Below are positions 24,311-35,654 of a DNA stretch of 64,000 nt, piece by piece; the first letter of the stretch is position 1, and every line of letters begins with the position of its first letter. The translations under genes and the position numbers were made by a program. Source of the DNA: Herminiimonas arsenitoxidans (lineage in GTDB: Bacteria > Pseudomonadota > Gammaproteobacteria > Burkholderiales > Burkholderiaceae_D); assembly GCF_900130075.1 (NCBI RefSeq), contig NZ_LT671418.1, positions 682,001-746,000 on the forward strand, written 5' to 3'. Below the pieces are notes generated by a model. It was given only the letters and a program-made list of their open reading frames with translations, was not told the origin of the DNA and ran no database searches.

Positions 24311-24958
24311 ATGCTGCAGGTTTGGGGGCGACGTAACTCGATTAATGTGCAAAAGGTCTTGTGGCTAATCGGCGAGCTTGGTTTGCCACATGAGCATATT
24401 CCGGCCGGAGGAAAATTTGGCATCAGGGATACGCCCGAATTTCTCGCCATGAATCCGCATGGTCACGTTCCGCTCATCAAAGACGGCGAGACCGTTGTTT
24501 GGGAATCGCACAGCATCTTAAGATATCTGGCCGCACAGTATGGCGGCTCGCATTTTTGGGATGAAGATGCAGGTCGGCGCTCGCAGGCTGATCGCTGGAT
24601 GGATTGGTCGCAGAGCAGTTTGCAACCAGCCTTTATCGCAGGTGTTTTCTGGAATTTCTACCGCACGCCCGAAGCGTTACGTGATTTGAAGAAGATAGAA
24701 GAAAATATTCAACTCTGCATGCAATATTTTCAACTTCTTGATGGCGTTTTATCCAAAAGTCCGTTTCTCGCTGGTGGTAGTCTAACGCTGGCGGATATAC
24801 CGGCAGGCACGCTGCTTTATCGCTACTTCGAGCTGGATATTCCACATCCAGATGTGCCTAATGTGACTGCCTGGTATGAGCGCTTGCAGCTTCAACCAGC
24901 CTACCGCGAGCATGTGATGCTGCCCTTCGACGAATTGCGCGGTAGATTGAGTTTTTAA
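24311..24958 (+). CDS. Glutathione S-transferase family protein
   Basis: The 215-residue protein has an N-terminal thioredoxin-like domain: MLQVWGRRNSINVQKVLWLI with the catalytic Ser/Asn loop, the cis-Pro strand GHVPLIKDGETVVWESHSILRYL, and the Glu-Ser pair that binds the gamma-glutamyl group. A helical C-terminal domain ends with the N-capping motif SLTLADIPAGTLLYRY. It is soluble and cytosolic, and conjugates or reduces electrophiles with glutathione. The ATG at 24311 is chosen because AGGAGG ends eight bases before it; the longer frame starting at 24239 runs through the preceding terminator and is rejected. The monooxygenase-fold gene follows after 31 bases and is probably co-transcribed. 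Confidence 0.88.
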   Translation: MLQVWGRRNSINVQKVLWLIGELGLPHEHIPAGGKFGIRDTPEFLAMNPHGHVPLIKDGETVVWESHSILRYLAAQYGGSHFWDEDAGRRSQADRWMDWSQSSLQPAFIAGVFWNFYRTPEALRDLKKIEENIQLCMQYFQLLDGVLSKSPFLAGGSLTLADIPAGTLLYRYFELDIPHPDVPNVTAWYERLQLQPAYREHVMLPFDELRGRLSF

Positions 24959-24989
24959 TCTAAAAAATAGAATCAGGAGAAGATAGAAA

Positions 24990-25337
24990 ATGATTGCCGT
25001 TATTTTTGAAGTCATTCCGCATGCGGATCACAAACAGGATTATCTGGACACCGCAGCCGCATTACGCCCATATCTGGAAAAGATAGACGGCTTTATTTCG
25101 ATAGAGCGATTCCAGAGTCTGATCGATCCGGCCAAAATACTGTCGCTGTCTTACTGGCGCGATGAAGAAGCGGTGCAAAACTGGCGCAATCTGGAAGTCC
25201 ATCGCCAGGCGCAGTCTGCAGGCAGAGCAACGATCTTTGCCGATTATCGTTTGCGTGTGGCGCATGTGCTGCGTGATTACGGCTTGAATGAGAGAGCAGA
25301 AGCACCGACTGACTCACGCAAGGCGCATCAGGCATAA
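24990..25337 (+). CDS. Antibiotic-biosynthesis-monooxygenase (ABM) fold protein
   Basis: The 115-residue ferredoxin-like ABM-domain protein contains MIAVIFEVIPHADHKQDYLD, LRPYLEKIDGFISIERFQS and ILSLSYWRDEEAVQNWRNLEVHRQAQ. Members are cofactor-free monooxygenases or haem-degrading-like proteins that act on small aromatics, but most are uncharacterised. A strong ribosome-binding site (AGGAGAAG) precedes the ATG. It follows the glutathione transferase gene by 31 bases, which suggests a shared role in handling reactive or aromatic compounds. The last 15 residues are polar and probably disordered. Confidence 0.8.
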   Translation: MIAVIFEVIPHADHKQDYLDTAAALRPYLEKIDGFISIERFQSLIDPAKILSLSYWRDEEAVQNWRNLEVHRQAQSAGRATIFADYRLRVAHVLRDYGLNERAEAPTDSRKAHQA

Positions 25338-25369
25338 ACAGTTCTCTGGCTCATTCATATCCACATGAT

Positions 25370-25391
25370 GAACGCATGTTCACCTGCGTTC
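25370..25391. terminator. Possible terminator hairpin between convergent genes
   Basis: GAACGCA (25370-25376) and TGCGTTC (25385-25391) form a 7-bp stem with an 8-base loop, followed by TTT. It overlaps the end of the convergent membrane-protein gene. Confidence 0.4.
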
Positions 25392-25757
25392 TTTATGCTC
25401 TCTATCGAATTTTTTCTCCGCATCACTGAGATGAGCGATCAATATATGCGAAATGATATTGACGCCAATACCGGCAAAAATGGCGGGAATCAGATAAAGC
25501 GCTACCGACATTTCAGATGCAAAAACTCTGTCATCCAGCAAAGATGGTGAATGCTTGGCCATTACCCTGAGCAGTTGCAAAAGGAAAATGTTCGTCCCCG
25601 AGACAAGAATCAGGATAATGCCGAACAACAGCACGACTTTGCGGGAAATGGAGCGCTTCCACATCATGTAGCTGTAGATCCCGATTGGGATGATGAATGT
25701 TGAAGCAATGAGCAGAAAAAACTGAATTTCAACGAATACAGAATCAACCATTTGCAA
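25380..25757 (-). CDS. Small three-helix membrane protein of unknown function
   Basis: The 125-residue protein has three hydrophobic segments (about residues 10-32, 40-64 and 85-108), a positively charged loop after the first (WKRSISRK), and a charged tail (DAEKKFDREHKERR). No family is recognised. Starts at Met1 and Met3 are both possible. It is convergent with the ABM-fold gene and divergent from the third RND operon, so it may share a promoter region with that operon. Confidence 0.6.
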   Translation of the reverse strand: MQMVDSVFVEIQFFLLIASTFIIPIGIYSYMMWKRSISRKVVLLFGIILILVSGTNIFLLQLLRVMAKHSPSLLDDRVFASEMSVALYLIPAIFAGIGVNIISHILIAHLSDAEKKFDREHKERR

Positions 25758-25955
25758 TTCACCTCTTCTTTACGAGCACACTGCTCGGTCTGCATACACA
25801 AATAATGCCCGATGTATTGCCTTATTTAAGCATGCGTATGTAAAGAAATTCCTTCGATTTCAATACGTTTTGTAAAGTAATTCATCGCGCAACTTTTTTA
25901 TGCAAATGCGCCATATAATTAATTTTCCAAATCGCGCAGATACACCTTGCCGCAC

Positions 25956-27332
25956 ATGACAAATCACCCCGACACGAATACTGACAATACTTCTCCACCC
26001 CGCTCTACGCGCTTGCCTAAAAGCAAGCTTCGCCGAACGATAATCTGGGTTCTTATCGCATTGTTGGCAGTAGGTGCCGGATTCTGGTGGTGGAAGAGCC
26101 CTTCTTCGGCAGATAAGGCCGCGCAAGCCAATGGTGGTCGTTTCGGCGGTCCGAATATGGTGCAACCGGTATCTGTGCAGGAAGCACGACGACAAGATAT
26201 ACGCGTGACTGTCAATGCAATCGGCAGTATTAATGCGGCCAACACCGCGATTGTTCATACACAGGTCACTGGCGTGCTGCAGCAAATCAATTTCAAGGAA
26301 GGCCAGCAAGTGCAGGCCGGCCAACTGCTGGCGCAAATCGATCCGCGTGCCTTCCAGGCCACGCTAGGACAAGCCGAAGGTGTACTCGCACGCGACAAGG
26401 CGCAACTGGACAATGCCCGTATCGATCTCGCCCGCTACAAGGATTTGCTGTCTAAAGACGCCATTGCCAAACAACAGCTGGATACGCAGGAAGCACTGGT
26501 GCGCCAGCTCGAAGGTACGGTCAAGTCTGATCAAGGTACGGTCGATAGCGCCAAACTGCAGTTGTCATATACACGTGTTACCGCGCCCATCACCGGACGC
26601 GTCGGCCTCAAACAATCCGATCTTGGCAATGTGGTGCAGCCTTCAGACACCAACGGCATCGTCATCATTACGCAAACCCGCCCTATCGCACTCGTATTCT
26701 CGGTACCGTCCGCCAACGTGCCACTGATTACCACGCGTTTGCGTGCCAACGAGGTTGTTCCGGTAGAAGCCTGGGATCGCACCGGCAAGACCAAACTGGC
26801 TACTGGTCAGTTATCTACCGTCGACAATGCCATCGATGTGACGACAGACACCATCAAGGTCAAAGCCCTGTTCCCGAATCTGGACGATGCACTCTTCCCT
26901 AACCAGGCAGTTAGCGTCGTCATGCAACTCAATACACTGAAAGATGCGCTGGCAGTGCCGCAAGCGGCCGTCTTGCGTGGTTCACAAGGTTTCTACGTAT
27001 ATGTCGTCAATGCCGACAATACAGTGAACACACGTGTCGTCAAACCCGGTGCAATCGATAGTGGCTGGATGGCAATCGAAGCCAAACTGGAACCAGGCGA
27101 GAAAGTCGTCATCGATGGCACCGATCGTCTGCGCGAAGGTGGCAAGGTTGAAGTCATCGCCGCAGATCCGAAACAGCGTGCCGGTGCCGCCGCACCACCA
27201 GCTGACAGCAAACGCAAGAATATCCCGCCAGAAATGGCCGAGAAACTGAAGAATATGAGTCCGGAAGAACGCCGCGCCTGGTTCCAGCAGAACGGCGGCA
27301 AGAAAGACAAACCAGCGGCCTCCACCAACTAA
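25956..27332 (+). CDS. mdtA: MdtA-like periplasmic adaptor of an RND efflux system
   Basis: The 458-residue membrane-fusion protein has a cytoplasmic N-terminal tail and one anchor helix (about 28-46, IIWVLIALLAVGAGFWWW). The lipoyl domain contains VHTQVTGVLQQINFKEGQQVQAGQLLAQID, followed by the coiled-coil hairpin and the second half ITGRVGLKQSDLGNVV. The C-terminal extension includes MSPEERRAWFQQNGG, typical of MdtA proteins. It serves the two pump proteins encoded next. TTG 25947 is in frame upstream, but the ATG at 25956 is preferred; neither has a strong ribosome-binding site. The operon order is mdtA, mdtB, mdtC, outer-membrane channel. Confidence 0.86.
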   Translation: MTNHPDTNTDNTSPPRSTRLPKSKLRRTIIWVLIALLAVGAGFWWWKSPSSADKAAQANGGRFGGPNMVQPVSVQEARRQDIRVTVNAIGSINAANTAIVHTQVTGVLQQINFKEGQQVQAGQLLAQIDPRAFQATLGQAEGVLARDKAQLDNARIDLARYKDLLSKDAIAKQQLDTQEALVRQLEGTVKSDQGTVDSAKLQLSYTRVTAPITGRVGLKQSDLGNVVQPSDTNGIVIITQTRPIALVFSVPSANVPLITTRLRANEVVPVEAWDRTGKTKLATGQLSTVDNAIDVTTDTIKVKALFPNLDDALFPNQAVSVVMQLNTLKDALAVPQAAVLRGSQGFYVYVVNADNTVNTRVVKPGAIDSGWMAIEAKLEPGEKVVIDGTDRLREGGKVEVIAADPKQRAGAAAPPADSKRKNIPPEMAEKLKNMSPEERRAWFQQNGGKKDKPAASTN

Positions 27333-27341
27333 GCCAGCATC

Positions 27342-30300
27342 ATGAATCCATCACGCATCTTTATCGAGCGTCCGGTTGCCACTTCGCTCTTGATGCTTGC
27401 GATCCTGCTGGCTGGTTTGCTGGCCTACCGGCTGCTGCCTTTATCCGCCTTGCCGGAAGTCGATTACCCGACCATACAAGTCACCACGCTCTACCCGGGC
27501 GCCAGTCCGGACGTCATTTCGACGACAGTCACCGCACCGCTGGAACGCCAGTTCGGCCAAATGCCAGGTCTGAACCAAATGACCTCGACCAGCTCCGGCG
27601 GCGCTTCGGTCATCACACTGCGCTTCTCGCTAGGCCTTTCACTGGATGTGGCAGAACAGGAAGTACAGGCCGCGATCAACGCCGGTAGCAATTTGCTGCC
27701 TAGCGATTTGCCGATGCCGCCTATCTATAGCAAGGTTAATCCGGCCGATGCGCCGGTACTAACAATCGCGATCACCTCACCGACGCTGCCTATTATTAAA
27801 GTGCACGACCTGGTGGAAAATCGCTTGGCACCGAAGTTGTCGCAAGTCGATGGCGTCGGCCTGGTCAGCATAGCCGGCGGCCAGCGCCCTGCGGTGCGCA
27901 TACAAGGTAATCCGCAAGCTTTGGCTTCGCTCGGTTTATCGCTGGACGATATCCGTACGGCCATCGTTGCCGCCAACGTCAATCAGGCCAAAGGTAGTTT
28001 TGATGGTGCGCAACGCGCGTCAACCATCGATGCGAACGACCAGTTGAAGTCCGCCGCCGAATATCAAAATCTCATCATCGCGTGGAAGAACGGTAATCCG
28101 CTGCGCCTCAGCGATGTCGCGACCATAGTCGATGATGCGGAAAACCTGCGTCTGGCCGCATGGGTAGATCGCACGCCAGGCGTGATTTTGAATGTGCAGC
28201 GTCAACCGGGCGCGAACGTGATCGAGACCGTAGACAGGGTCAAAGCGTTGCTCCCCAAGTTGCAGGCCTCGCTGCCTGGTTCAGTCGATGTGCAAGTGAT
28301 TGCCGACCGTACTACCACCATTCGCGCCTCGGTTAACGACACGCAGTTTGAGTTGCTGCTCGCGATTGCTCTGGTGGTGATGGTGATTTTCCTGTTCCTG
28401 CGCAGTGCCTCTGCCACGATTATTCCGAGCGTGGCCGTGCCGCTATCATTGATCGGTACCTTCGGCGTGATTTACCTCGCCGGCTTCTCCATCAATAACC
28501 TGACGCTGATGGCGCTAACCATCTCGACCGGTTTCGTGGTTGATGATGCGATTGTGATGATTGAAAATATCGCGCGCTTCGTCGAAGAAGGCGACTCGCC
28601 GATGGAAGCGGCCTTGAAGGGTTCCAAACAGATCGGCTTCACAATTATTTCGCTGACGGTGTCATTAATCGCTGTATTGATCCCGCTGCTGTTCATGGGA
28701 GATGTGGTTGGACGTTTATTCCACGAATTCGCGATTACGATGGCAGTCGCCATCCTGATTTCCGCAGTGGTATCGCTGACCTTGACGCCGATGATGAGCG
28801 CACGCCTGCTGCGCCCTGAACATGAAAACAAACCTGGTCGCATCGGCAAATGGAGCGAAGAACAATTCAATCGCATGGTCGCCGCTTATGGCCGTGCGCT
28901 GGTGTGGGTACTGGATAGACCGCGCGCCACGCTGGGCGTATTTGGCTTGACGTTAGTCTTGACTGGGCTGCTGTATGTGATCGTGCCGAAAGGATTCTTC
29001 CCGGTACAGGATACCGGCCTGATCCAAGTGATTACCGAAGCCACGCAAACCAGTTCCTTTGAAGCGATGTCGCGTAAGCAGCAAGCGCTGGCTGATGTCA
29101 TCCTGAAAGACAAGGATGTCGATCACCTCGCTTCCTTCATCGGCGTCGATGGCGCGAATCCGACACTCAGTACCGGGCGCATGCAGATCACACTCAAGCC
29201 GTTTGCCGAACGTAGTGACTCTGCCTCAGACATTATTCGCCGCCTGAATGAGTCGACGTCGCGCCTGCCCGGCATTACTGCCTATATGCAGCCGGTACAG
29301 GATTTGACGATTGAAGATCGCGTCTCCAAAACCCAATATCAGTTCCTGCTCAGTTCGCCAGATTCCAACGATCTAGCTAAGTCCAATGACTTATTACTGG
29401 CAAGTCTGAAAAACATTCCTGAGTTGGTGGATGTGGCCAGTGATTTGCAGAATCAGGGTTTACAGACTTATGTACAGATAGACCGCGAAGCCGCTGGGCG
29501 TCTCGGCGTAACCGTCGCCGCGATTGACACGGCCTTGTATAACGCCTTCGGCCAGCGTCTGATTTCCACCATCTATACGCAATCCAGCCAGTACCGCGTG
29601 GTGCTGGAAGCAGAGCCAGGACGTCGTCGTGGCCCAGTGTCACTGGAAGGTTTGTATGTGCCGGTCACGAACAATAACAATAATAGTTTGAATGGCACCG
29701 GCGGCACGAGTGCTACGGTTGTTTTCAACGCCACCGGACAAGTACCGCTGACTTCGGTGGCGGAAATCATAGAGCGTCCGACTGCACTTGCCATTAACCA
29801 CGTCGCACAATTCCCGTCAGCGACGATCTCGTTCAATCTGGCACCGGGCGCTTCGCTCGGTAAAGCGGTCGATGCAATCAAAGCAGAAGAAGCCAAGCTG
29901 AACCTGCCGCCTAGCGTGGAAACCAGCTTCCAGGGTGCGGCCGAAGCCTTCCGTGCATCGCTCAGTAGCACGCTGCTGCTGATCCTGGCTGCGGTCGTCA
30001 CCATGTATATCGTGCTGGGTGTGCTGTATGAAAGCTATATCCATCCGATTACCATCTTGTCCACGTTGCCTTCGGCTGGCCTCGGTGCCTTGCTGGCTTT
30101 ACTGGTCGCCGGTCAGGATCTGGGCATCGTTGGCATCATCGGTATCGTGCTGCTGATCGGTATCGTCAAAAAGAACGCGATCATGATGATCGACTTTGCC
30201 TTGTATGCGGAACGCGAAGAACACCTGCCGCCGCGTGAAGCGATTTACAAAGCTTGCCTGTTGCGCTTCCGCCCTATTCTGATGACCACCATGGCAGCTT

Positions 30301-30518
30301 TGCTTGGTGCCTTGCCTCTGATGTTGGGCACCGGTGCAGGACATGAATTGCGTCATCCATTAGGCGTAACCATGGTCGGCGGCTTGATAGTCAGCCAGTT
30401 GCTGACGCTGTTCACCACGCCGGTGATTTACCTCGGCTTTGCCAAACAGGCGCAACGTTTGAAAGACTGGCAAGAACGCCGCGCTGCAGAACGTGCCGCC
30501 GGTGGAAGCGCAACGTGA
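27342..30518 (+). CDS. mdtB: MdtB-like RND multidrug efflux pump subunit
   Basis: The 1,058-residue RND pump protein starts [20 protein letters not shown]. It has the helix 4 motif [13 protein letters not shown], with the paired Asp of the proton relay, and [15 protein letters not shown] in the second half. In E. coli MdtB and MdtC assemble as a heterotrimer, and both are needed for full export of bile salts, novobiocin and zinc-related compounds. A polar Asn-rich insertion (about 770-785, [12 protein letters not shown]) sits in the second periplasmic loop, and I have not seen it in the E. coli protein. Its stop overlaps the GTG start of the next gene. Confidence 0.88.
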   Translation: MNPSRIFIERPVATSLLMLAILLAGLLAYRLLPLSALPEVDYPTIQVTTLYPGASPDVISTTVTAPLERQFGQMPGLNQMTSTSSGGASVITLRFSLGLSLDVAEQEVQAAINAGSNLLPSDLPMPPIYSKVNPADAPVLTIAITSPTLPIIKVHDLVENRLAPKLSQVDGVGLVSIAGGQRPAVRIQGNPQALASLGLSLDDIRTAIVAANVNQAKGSFDGAQRASTIDANDQLKSAAEYQNLIIAWKNGNPLRLSDVATIVDDAENLRLAAWVDRTPGVILNVQRQPGANVIETVDRVKALLPKLQASLPGSVDVQVIADRTTTIRASVNDTQFELLLAIALVVMVIFLFLRSASATIIPSVAVPLSLIGTFGVIYLAGFSINNLTLMALTISTGFVVDDAIVMIENIARFVEEGDSPMEAALKGSKQIGFTIISLTVSLIAVLIPLLFMGDVVGRLFHEFAITMAVAILISAVVSLTLTPMMSARLLRPEHENKPGRIGKWSEEQFNRMVAAYGRALVWVLDRPRATLGVFGLTLVLTGLLYVIVPKGFFPVQDTGLIQVITEATQTSSFEAMSRKQQALADVILKDKDVDHLASFIGVDGANPTLSTGRMQITLKPFAERSDSASDIIRRLNESTSRLPGITAYMQPVQDLTIEDRVSKTQYQFLLSSPDSNDLAKSNDLLLASLKNIPELVDVASDLQNQGLQTYVQIDREAAGRLGVTVAAIDTALYNAFGQRLISTIYTQSSQYRVVLEAEPGRRRGPVSLEGLYVPVTNNNNNSLNGTGGTSATVVFNATGQVPLTSVAEIIERPTALAINHVAQFPSATISFNLAPGASLGKAVDAIKAEEAKLNLPPSVETSFQGAAEAFRASLSSTLLLILAAVVTMYIVLGVLYESYIHPITILSTLPSAGLGALLALLVAGQDLGIVGIIGIVLLIGIVKKNAIMMIDFALYAEREEHLPPREAIYKACLLRFRPILMTTMAALLGALPLMLGTGAGHELRHPLGVTMVGGLIVSQLLTLFTTPVIYLGFAKQAQRLKDWQERRAAERAAGGSAT

Positions 30519-33500
30519 ATATCTCTGCGCCTTTTATTGCACGGCCGGTCGCGACGACGCTGATCACGATAGGGATAGCCCTGGCCGGCATACTGGGTTT
30601 CAACCTGCTGCCGATCGCGCCTTTACCGCAAGTCGATTTCCCGACCATTTCGGTCAGTGCTTCGCTGCCAGGTGCCAGCCCGGATACGATGGCGGCCACC
30701 GTTGCAACACCATTGGAACGTGCGCTTGGCAGCATCGCCGGCGTCAACGAGATTACTTCGCGCTCGTCGCTGGGCTCGACCAATGTGGTGCTGCAATTCG
30801 ACCTTAATCGCGATATCGATGGTGCAGCGCGCGATGTGCAGGCGGCGATCAATGCGGCGCGCACGCTGCTGCCGACCGGCATGCCGAGCAACCCGACTTA
30901 CCGCAAGGTGAATCCGGCGGCCGCACCTATCATGATCATCTCGCTGACCTCGGATACGCTGACGCGCGGTCAGATGTATGACGCGGCCTCGACCATATTG
31001 GCGCAGCGCCTGTCGCAGGTGGAAGGTGTAGGCCAGGTCAATGTAGGCGGCGGTGCCTTGCCTGCGGTGCGGGTGGAATTGAATCCGGACAAGCTCGCAG
31101 CCATCGGTATCTCGCTCGACAATGTGCGCACTGCGATCACTAACACCAATGCGAATCGCCCGAAAGGTTCGGTTGAGCTGGATGACCAGTACTGGCAAAT
31201 AGGCGCGAATGACCAGGCGCGTACTGCGGCTGAATATGCGCCGGTTGTAATCAGCTATCGCGATGGTGCTTCGGTGCGTTTGCGTGATGTCGCCAATGTT
31301 GTCGATTCCGTGCAAGACGTACGCAACTATGGTCTCGCCAATGGCAAACCTGCGATCGTCATGTTCCTGTTGAAGGAACCGGGCGCCAACATCATAGAAA
31401 CCGTACAAAACGTCCGTGACATCCTGCCGCGCCTGCAAGCTTCAATCCCGCAGGCGATAAAGATGGACGTCATCACCGACCGCACACCAACGATCAAAGC
31501 GTCGCTGCGTGAAGTTGAACGTTCAATGGGCATCGCGGTGGGTCTGGTGATCCTGGTTGTGCTGTTGTTCCTGCGTAACTGGCGCGCAACGTTGATCCCG
31601 GCGGTTGCCGTACCGGTGTCGCTGGCCGGCACCTTCGGCGTCATGTATCTATGTGGTTATAGTCTGGATAACCTATCCGCTATGGCTCTGACAGTGGCGA
31701 CCGGCTTCGTGGTCGATGATGCGATCGTGGTACTGGAAAACATCACGCGCTATATAGAACAAGGTTTAACACCACGTGAAGCCGCGCTAAAAGGTGCGCG
31801 TGAAATAGGCTTTACCGTGGTATCGATCAGCCTGTCGCTGATTGCCGTCTTCATCCCTTTGCTGATGATGGGCGGCGTGGTTGGTCGCTTGTTCCGAGAA
31901 TTTGCGGTGGTGCTAACAGCCGCGATTCTGGTCTCTATGGTCGTATCACTGACCACTACGCCTATGATGGCCGCCACGCTGCTCAAGCAAAACACTGAAA
32001 AGCGGAAGCCCGGACGTGTCATGCAATGGTTTAATCGCTTTAACCGCGCCGTCCTACGCGGCTACCGGCAGTCGCTGATCTGGACCCTGCGGCATCAACC
32101 GCTGGCCATACTGGTCCTGCTGGCGGTAGTGGCGCTAAATGTCCACCTCTACGTTACGATACCGAAGACCTTCTTCCCACAGCAGGATACCGGCGTCTTG
32201 ATCGGTGGCGTGCAAGCGGATCAGGGCAGCTCCTTCCAGATGATGCAAAAACGGCTGGAGACCTTTTCGACCATCATCCGTTCCGATCCCGCAGTTGCCA
32301 ACGTGAGCGGTAATACTGGTGGTGGTCAGAGTAACTCTGCCATGTTTTACATCACGCTCAAGCCTCTGGCCGAACGCAAGGTTTCGGCCGATGTCATCAT
32401 TGCTCGACTGCGCAAACAGCTGGCGCACGAACCGGGCGCTAACCTCTTCATGGTGCCGGTACAGGATATTCGGATCGGTGGCCGGCAGTCGAACGCGCAG
32501 TACCAGTACACGCTGCAGGCAGATACCATCGAAGATCTGCGCACCTGGGATCCGCTGATACGTAATGCCTTGTCACAAATACCGGAACTGACGGACGTCA
32601 ACTCCGACCAGCAAGACAAAGGTATGCAAACGTCGCTGGTGATAGACCGCGATGCCGCCGCGCGCCTTGGCATCAGCGTCGCCACGATAGATAACACACT
32701 CAACAATGCTTTCGGCCAACGTCAGGTCGGCGTCATCTATAACCCGCTCAACCAATACCGGGTGGTGATGGAGTTGGCACCCGAATTCCTGCAAGGACCG
32801 GAAACCCTGAAACGCTTGTACGTGACCAGCAGCAACGGTGCACAAGTGCCTCTGTCCGCCTTCACGCGGGTGGAAACCACGAATACACCATTGGCGGTCA
32901 GTCATCAGAGCGGTACGCCGGCTTCCACCATCAGCTTCAATTTGCCTTTGGGTGTGTCGTTGTCGGATGCTACGGTCGCCATTAACAATGCGATAGGCAA
33001 ACTGGGCGTGCCGGTCTCGGTACGCGGCGGTTTCCAGGGCACGGCGAATGCCTTCCAGGAATCACTGTCTTCGCAACCGCTGCTGATAGGCGCGGCCATC
33101 ATCGTGATTTATCTGGTGCTGGGCATACTGTATGAAAGCCTGATTCATCCGATTACCATTCTCTCTACCCTGCCCTCGGCCGGTGTCGGCGCGCTGCTCG
33201 CACTGAAGATGTTCAATACCGAGTTTTCCATCATTGCGCTGATCGGTGTGATCTTGCTAATCGGCATCGTGAAGAAGAACGCGATCATGATGATCGACTT
33301 TGCAATTACGCGGCAGCGCCACGGTGTAGTTAACGCCGGTCCGGCGATTTATCGTGCGGCGCTATTACGCGTGCGGCCGATTCTGATGACCACCTTTGCC
33401 GCCATCTTCGGTGCACTGCCGCTGGCTTTAGGTAGCGGCGACGGTGCGGAATTACGCCAACCGCTGGGCATAGCCATCGTTGGCGGCCTGATACTGAGCC

Positions 33501-33604
33501 AGTTACTAACGCTTTACACGACACCTGTCGTCTTTGTGCTGATGGACAAGCTGCGCCGCGACAAACATAAGCACAGCCCGGCTCCACAATTGGCGACAGC
33601 CTGA
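30515..33604 (+). CDS. mdtC: MdtC-like RND multidrug efflux pump subunit
   Basis: The 1,029-residue second pump subunit starts [20 protein letters not shown]. It has the helix 4 motif [13 protein letters not shown] and [15 protein letters not shown] in the second half. It starts with GTG that overlaps the mdtB stop (GTGA, 4 bp), so its translation is coupled and stoichiometry with MdtB should be tight. It pairs with MdtB as heterotrimer in the family. It is followed after 17 bases by the outer-membrane channel gene. Confidence 0.88.
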   Translation: MNISAPFIARPVATTLITIGIALAGILGFNLLPIAPLPQVDFPTISVSASLPGASPDTMAATVATPLERALGSIAGVNEITSRSSLGSTNVVLQFDLNRDIDGAARDVQAAINAARTLLPTGMPSNPTYRKVNPAAAPIMIISLTSDTLTRGQMYDAASTILAQRLSQVEGVGQVNVGGGALPAVRVELNPDKLAAIGISLDNVRTAITNTNANRPKGSVELDDQYWQIGANDQARTAAEYAPVVISYRDGASVRLRDVANVVDSVQDVRNYGLANGKPAIVMFLLKEPGANIIETVQNVRDILPRLQASIPQAIKMDVITDRTPTIKASLREVERSMGIAVGLVILVVLLFLRNWRATLIPAVAVPVSLAGTFGVMYLCGYSLDNLSAMALTVATGFVVDDAIVVLENITRYIEQGLTPREAALKGAREIGFTVVSISLSLIAVFIPLLMMGGVVGRLFREFAVVLTAAILVSMVVSLTTTPMMAATLLKQNTEKRKPGRVMQWFNRFNRAVLRGYRQSLIWTLRHQPLAILVLLAVVALNVHLYVTIPKTFFPQQDTGVLIGGVQADQGSSFQMMQKRLETFSTIIRSDPAVANVSGNTGGGQSNSAMFYITLKPLAERKVSADVIIARLRKQLAHEPGANLFMVPVQDIRIGGRQSNAQYQYTLQADTIEDLRTWDPLIRNALSQIPELTDVNSDQQDKGMQTSLVIDRDAAARLGISVATIDNTLNNAFGQRQVGVIYNPLNQYRVVMELAPEFLQGPETLKRLYVTSSNGAQVPLSAFTRVETTNTPLAVSHQSGTPASTISFNLPLGVSLSDATVAINNAIGKLGVPVSVRGGFQGTANAFQESLSSQPLLIGAAIIVIYLVLGILYESLIHPITILSTLPSAGVGALLALKMFNTEFSIIALIGVILLIGIVKKNAIMMIDFAITRQRHGVVNAGPAIYRAALLRVRPILMTTFAAIFGALPLALGSGDGAELRQPLGIAIVGGLILSQLLTLYTTPVVFVLMDKLRRDKHKHSPAPQLATA

Positions 33605-33621
33605 GTTTTAAAGGATTTTTT

Positions 33622-35064
33622 ATGCGCCCCTACTTCTTATTAATCGCGCCCACTTTGCTGCTGGCAGCTTGCGCCACGGCACCAACTCCGCCGCCTGTGG
33701 CAGCCGCTCCGACGCAATACAAGGAAGCCGGACTGTGGCAAGAAGGAACTGCCAATAGCGCGCCTAATGTGCCGGATAATTGGTGGACCTTGTTTCAGGA
33801 CCCAGTCCTGAACGATCTGGAAAGCCGGCTGGTGGTCGGCAATGAAAACCTGAAGTCTCTGGTGGCGCAAGTTGCCGCCGCTCGCGCTGCAGTCGCCGCC
33901 AGTTATAGCGCGCGCCTGCCGACCTTATCGGTAGGACTGGACGGCACACGCAGCAGCAACGCGACCAGCACCACGCGTTCGACTGCTGTACAGAACCCAA
34001 GCAATAACGTTTCCCTATCCGGTAATGCCAGTTGGGAAGTCGACCTCTGGGGCCGCCTGGCGCAAGCCACGACCGGTGCGCAAGCTAGCTTGCAAGCCAG
34101 TGTTGACGATCTGGCTGCTGCGCGCTTATCCGCCCAGGCTACGCTGGCACAAACCTACTTTTCATTACGTACAGCAGATGCGCAGATGGTCGTACTGGAA
34201 CGCAGCGTTGTGGCTTACCAGCGTTCACTGGATCTGACGCAATTCCGTTATGGCGGCGGCGTGGCTGCACGGGTGGATGTCTTGCAGGCGCAAACTCAGC
34301 TCAAGGCAGCACAGGCGCAACTGGCAGAAGCCGTCGCGCAACGCGCCATACTCGAACACGCGATTGCCGTATTGCTGGGCGTGCCACCTTCGGCGCTGGC
34401 ACTGGAGCGCAATGCCGCCTTGCCACAAGCGCCGCTGGTGCCGCAGATGTTGCCGACTACCTTGCTGGAACGTCGGCCAGATATTGCCGCCGCGCAAAGA
34501 CGGGTCGCCGCAGCTTATGCCCAGATTGGTGTCGCGCATGCTGCCTACTTCCCATCGCTGGTACTGTCAGCGGGTGGTGGTTATCAGAATAGCTCGTTGA
34601 ATAATTTGATCAGTGCACCTAACCTGTTCTGGTCGCTGGGTGCATCGGTGGCACAAGCCATATTCGATGGCGGGCAAAGACAGTTGGCCAGCGCACAGGC
34701 ACAAAGTGCCGCGGACCAGGCCACATCGACTTACCGTCAAACCGTGCTGACGGCTTTGCAGGAAGTAGAAGATAATCTGATCCTTGCCGCGCAACTGCAG
34801 CAAGAAGCACAGTTGCAGCGAGAAAGTCTGGAAGCCGCACAACGCACCTTGGAAATTACGCTGGATCAATACCGCGCTGGCACCGTCAGCTATTTGAATG
34901 TAGTCATCGCGCAGAACACTGCGCTGACGAGTGAGAACAGTTTGCTCAGCACGCAGAACCGACAATTGGCTGCAGTGAATATATTGCTGAAGAACATCGC
35001 CGGTCGCTGGGAAGTCGATAATCCGAATGCCAGCAAAGCCAAACAAGAAACAAAAATAGAATAA
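33622..35064 (+). CDS. NodT-family outer-membrane efflux lipoprotein of the MdtABC-like system
   Basis: The 480-residue channel has a lipobox LLLAACATAP (Cys near residue 16), NVPDNWWTLFQDPVLNDLE and the paired efflux repeats TLLERRPDIAAAQRRVAAAYAQIGVA and QYRAGTVSYLNVVIAQNTAL. AAGGA precedes the ATG. It completes the tripartite pump as the last gene of the operon. E. coli MdtABC uses TolC encoded elsewhere; a dedicated channel in the operon is common in betaproteobacteria. An 8-bp inverted repeat (ATTCAAAT/ATTTGAAT, 35065-35092) follows the stop and may end or attenuate transcription. Confidence 0.88.
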   Translation: MRPYFLLIAPTLLLAACATAPTPPPVAAAPTQYKEAGLWQEGTANSAPNVPDNWWTLFQDPVLNDLESRLVVGNENLKSLVAQVAAARAAVAASYSARLPTLSVGLDGTRSSNATSTTRSTAVQNPSNNVSLSGNASWEVDLWGRLAQATTGAQASLQASVDDLAAARLSAQATLAQTYFSLRTADAQMVVLERSVVAYQRSLDLTQFRYGGGVAARVDVLQAQTQLKAAQAQLAEAVAQRAILEHAIAVLLGVPPSALALERNAALPQAPLVPQMLPTTLLERRPDIAAAQRRVAAAYAQIGVAHAAYFPSLVLSAGGGYQNSSLNNLISAPNLFWSLGASVAQAIFDGGQRQLASAQAQSAADQATSTYRQTVLTALQEVEDNLILAAQLQQEAQLQRESLEAAQRTLEITLDQYRAGTVSYLNVVIAQNTALTSENSLLSTQNRQLAAVNILLKNIAGRWEVDNPNASKAKQETKIE

Positions 35065-35113
35065 ATTCAAATACTTGTAACAACATTTGAATGTGAATTA
35101 GCTAAAGTAAATC

Positions 35114-35626
35114 ATGACCAGATTATCCATCCTGCAATATCCCGACGAGCGTCTGCACACCGTCGCACAGCCGGTACAGCAGATCAATCAGGATATCCGT
35201 CGCCTAGTCGCCGACATGGCGCAGACCATGTATGCGGTCGATGGCATCGGCTTGGCGGCAACACAGGTGAACGTGCATCTGCGCATCATTCTGGTAGATA
35301 TTTCCGAAAAACAAAACCAGCTACTGGTATTGATCAACCCGACCGTAATCAAAATGGGCGGCAGCGCCGAGTTTGAAGAAGGCTGTTTATCCGTCCCCGA
35401 TGTGTACGAAACAGTAAAACGCGCTGCCTGGATACGCGTGCGCGGACTCGACTTGAGCGGCAAAACAATAGAAATTCAGGCAGATGGTTTAAAAGCCATG
35501 TGCATACAGCACGAGATGGATCACTTACAAGGCATGGTGTTTGTCGAGCATTTGTCGCCACTAAATCAGCGACGCATACTTTCCCGTGCCCAATCGACCA
35601 AATCGCACCGGACTCCTATTCGATGA
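35114..35626 (+). CDS. def: Peptide deformylase
   Basis: This 170-residue enzyme removes the formyl group from the initiator Met of nascent proteins. All three family motifs are present: GIGLAATQV (about residues 45-53), EEGCLSVPD (93-101, Cys binds the metal) and QHEMDHLQG (135-143, two His ligands and catalytic Glu). The length is normal for the bacterial type I enzyme. It is not followed by the methionyl-tRNA formyltransferase gene as the housekeeping copy usually is, so it may be a second copy. It lies just behind the efflux operon with a short gap. Confidence 0.93.
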   Translation: MTRLSILQYPDERLHTVAQPVQQINQDIRRLVADMAQTMYAVDGIGLAATQVNVHLRIILVDISEKQNQLLVLINPTVIKMGGSAEFEEGCLSVPDVYETVKRAAWIRVRGLDLSGKTIEIQADGLKAMCIQHEMDHLQGMVFVEHLSPLNQRRILSRAQSTKSHRTPIR

Positions 35627-35654
35627 ACATCAGTTCAAATGAAGGAATCAAAAA

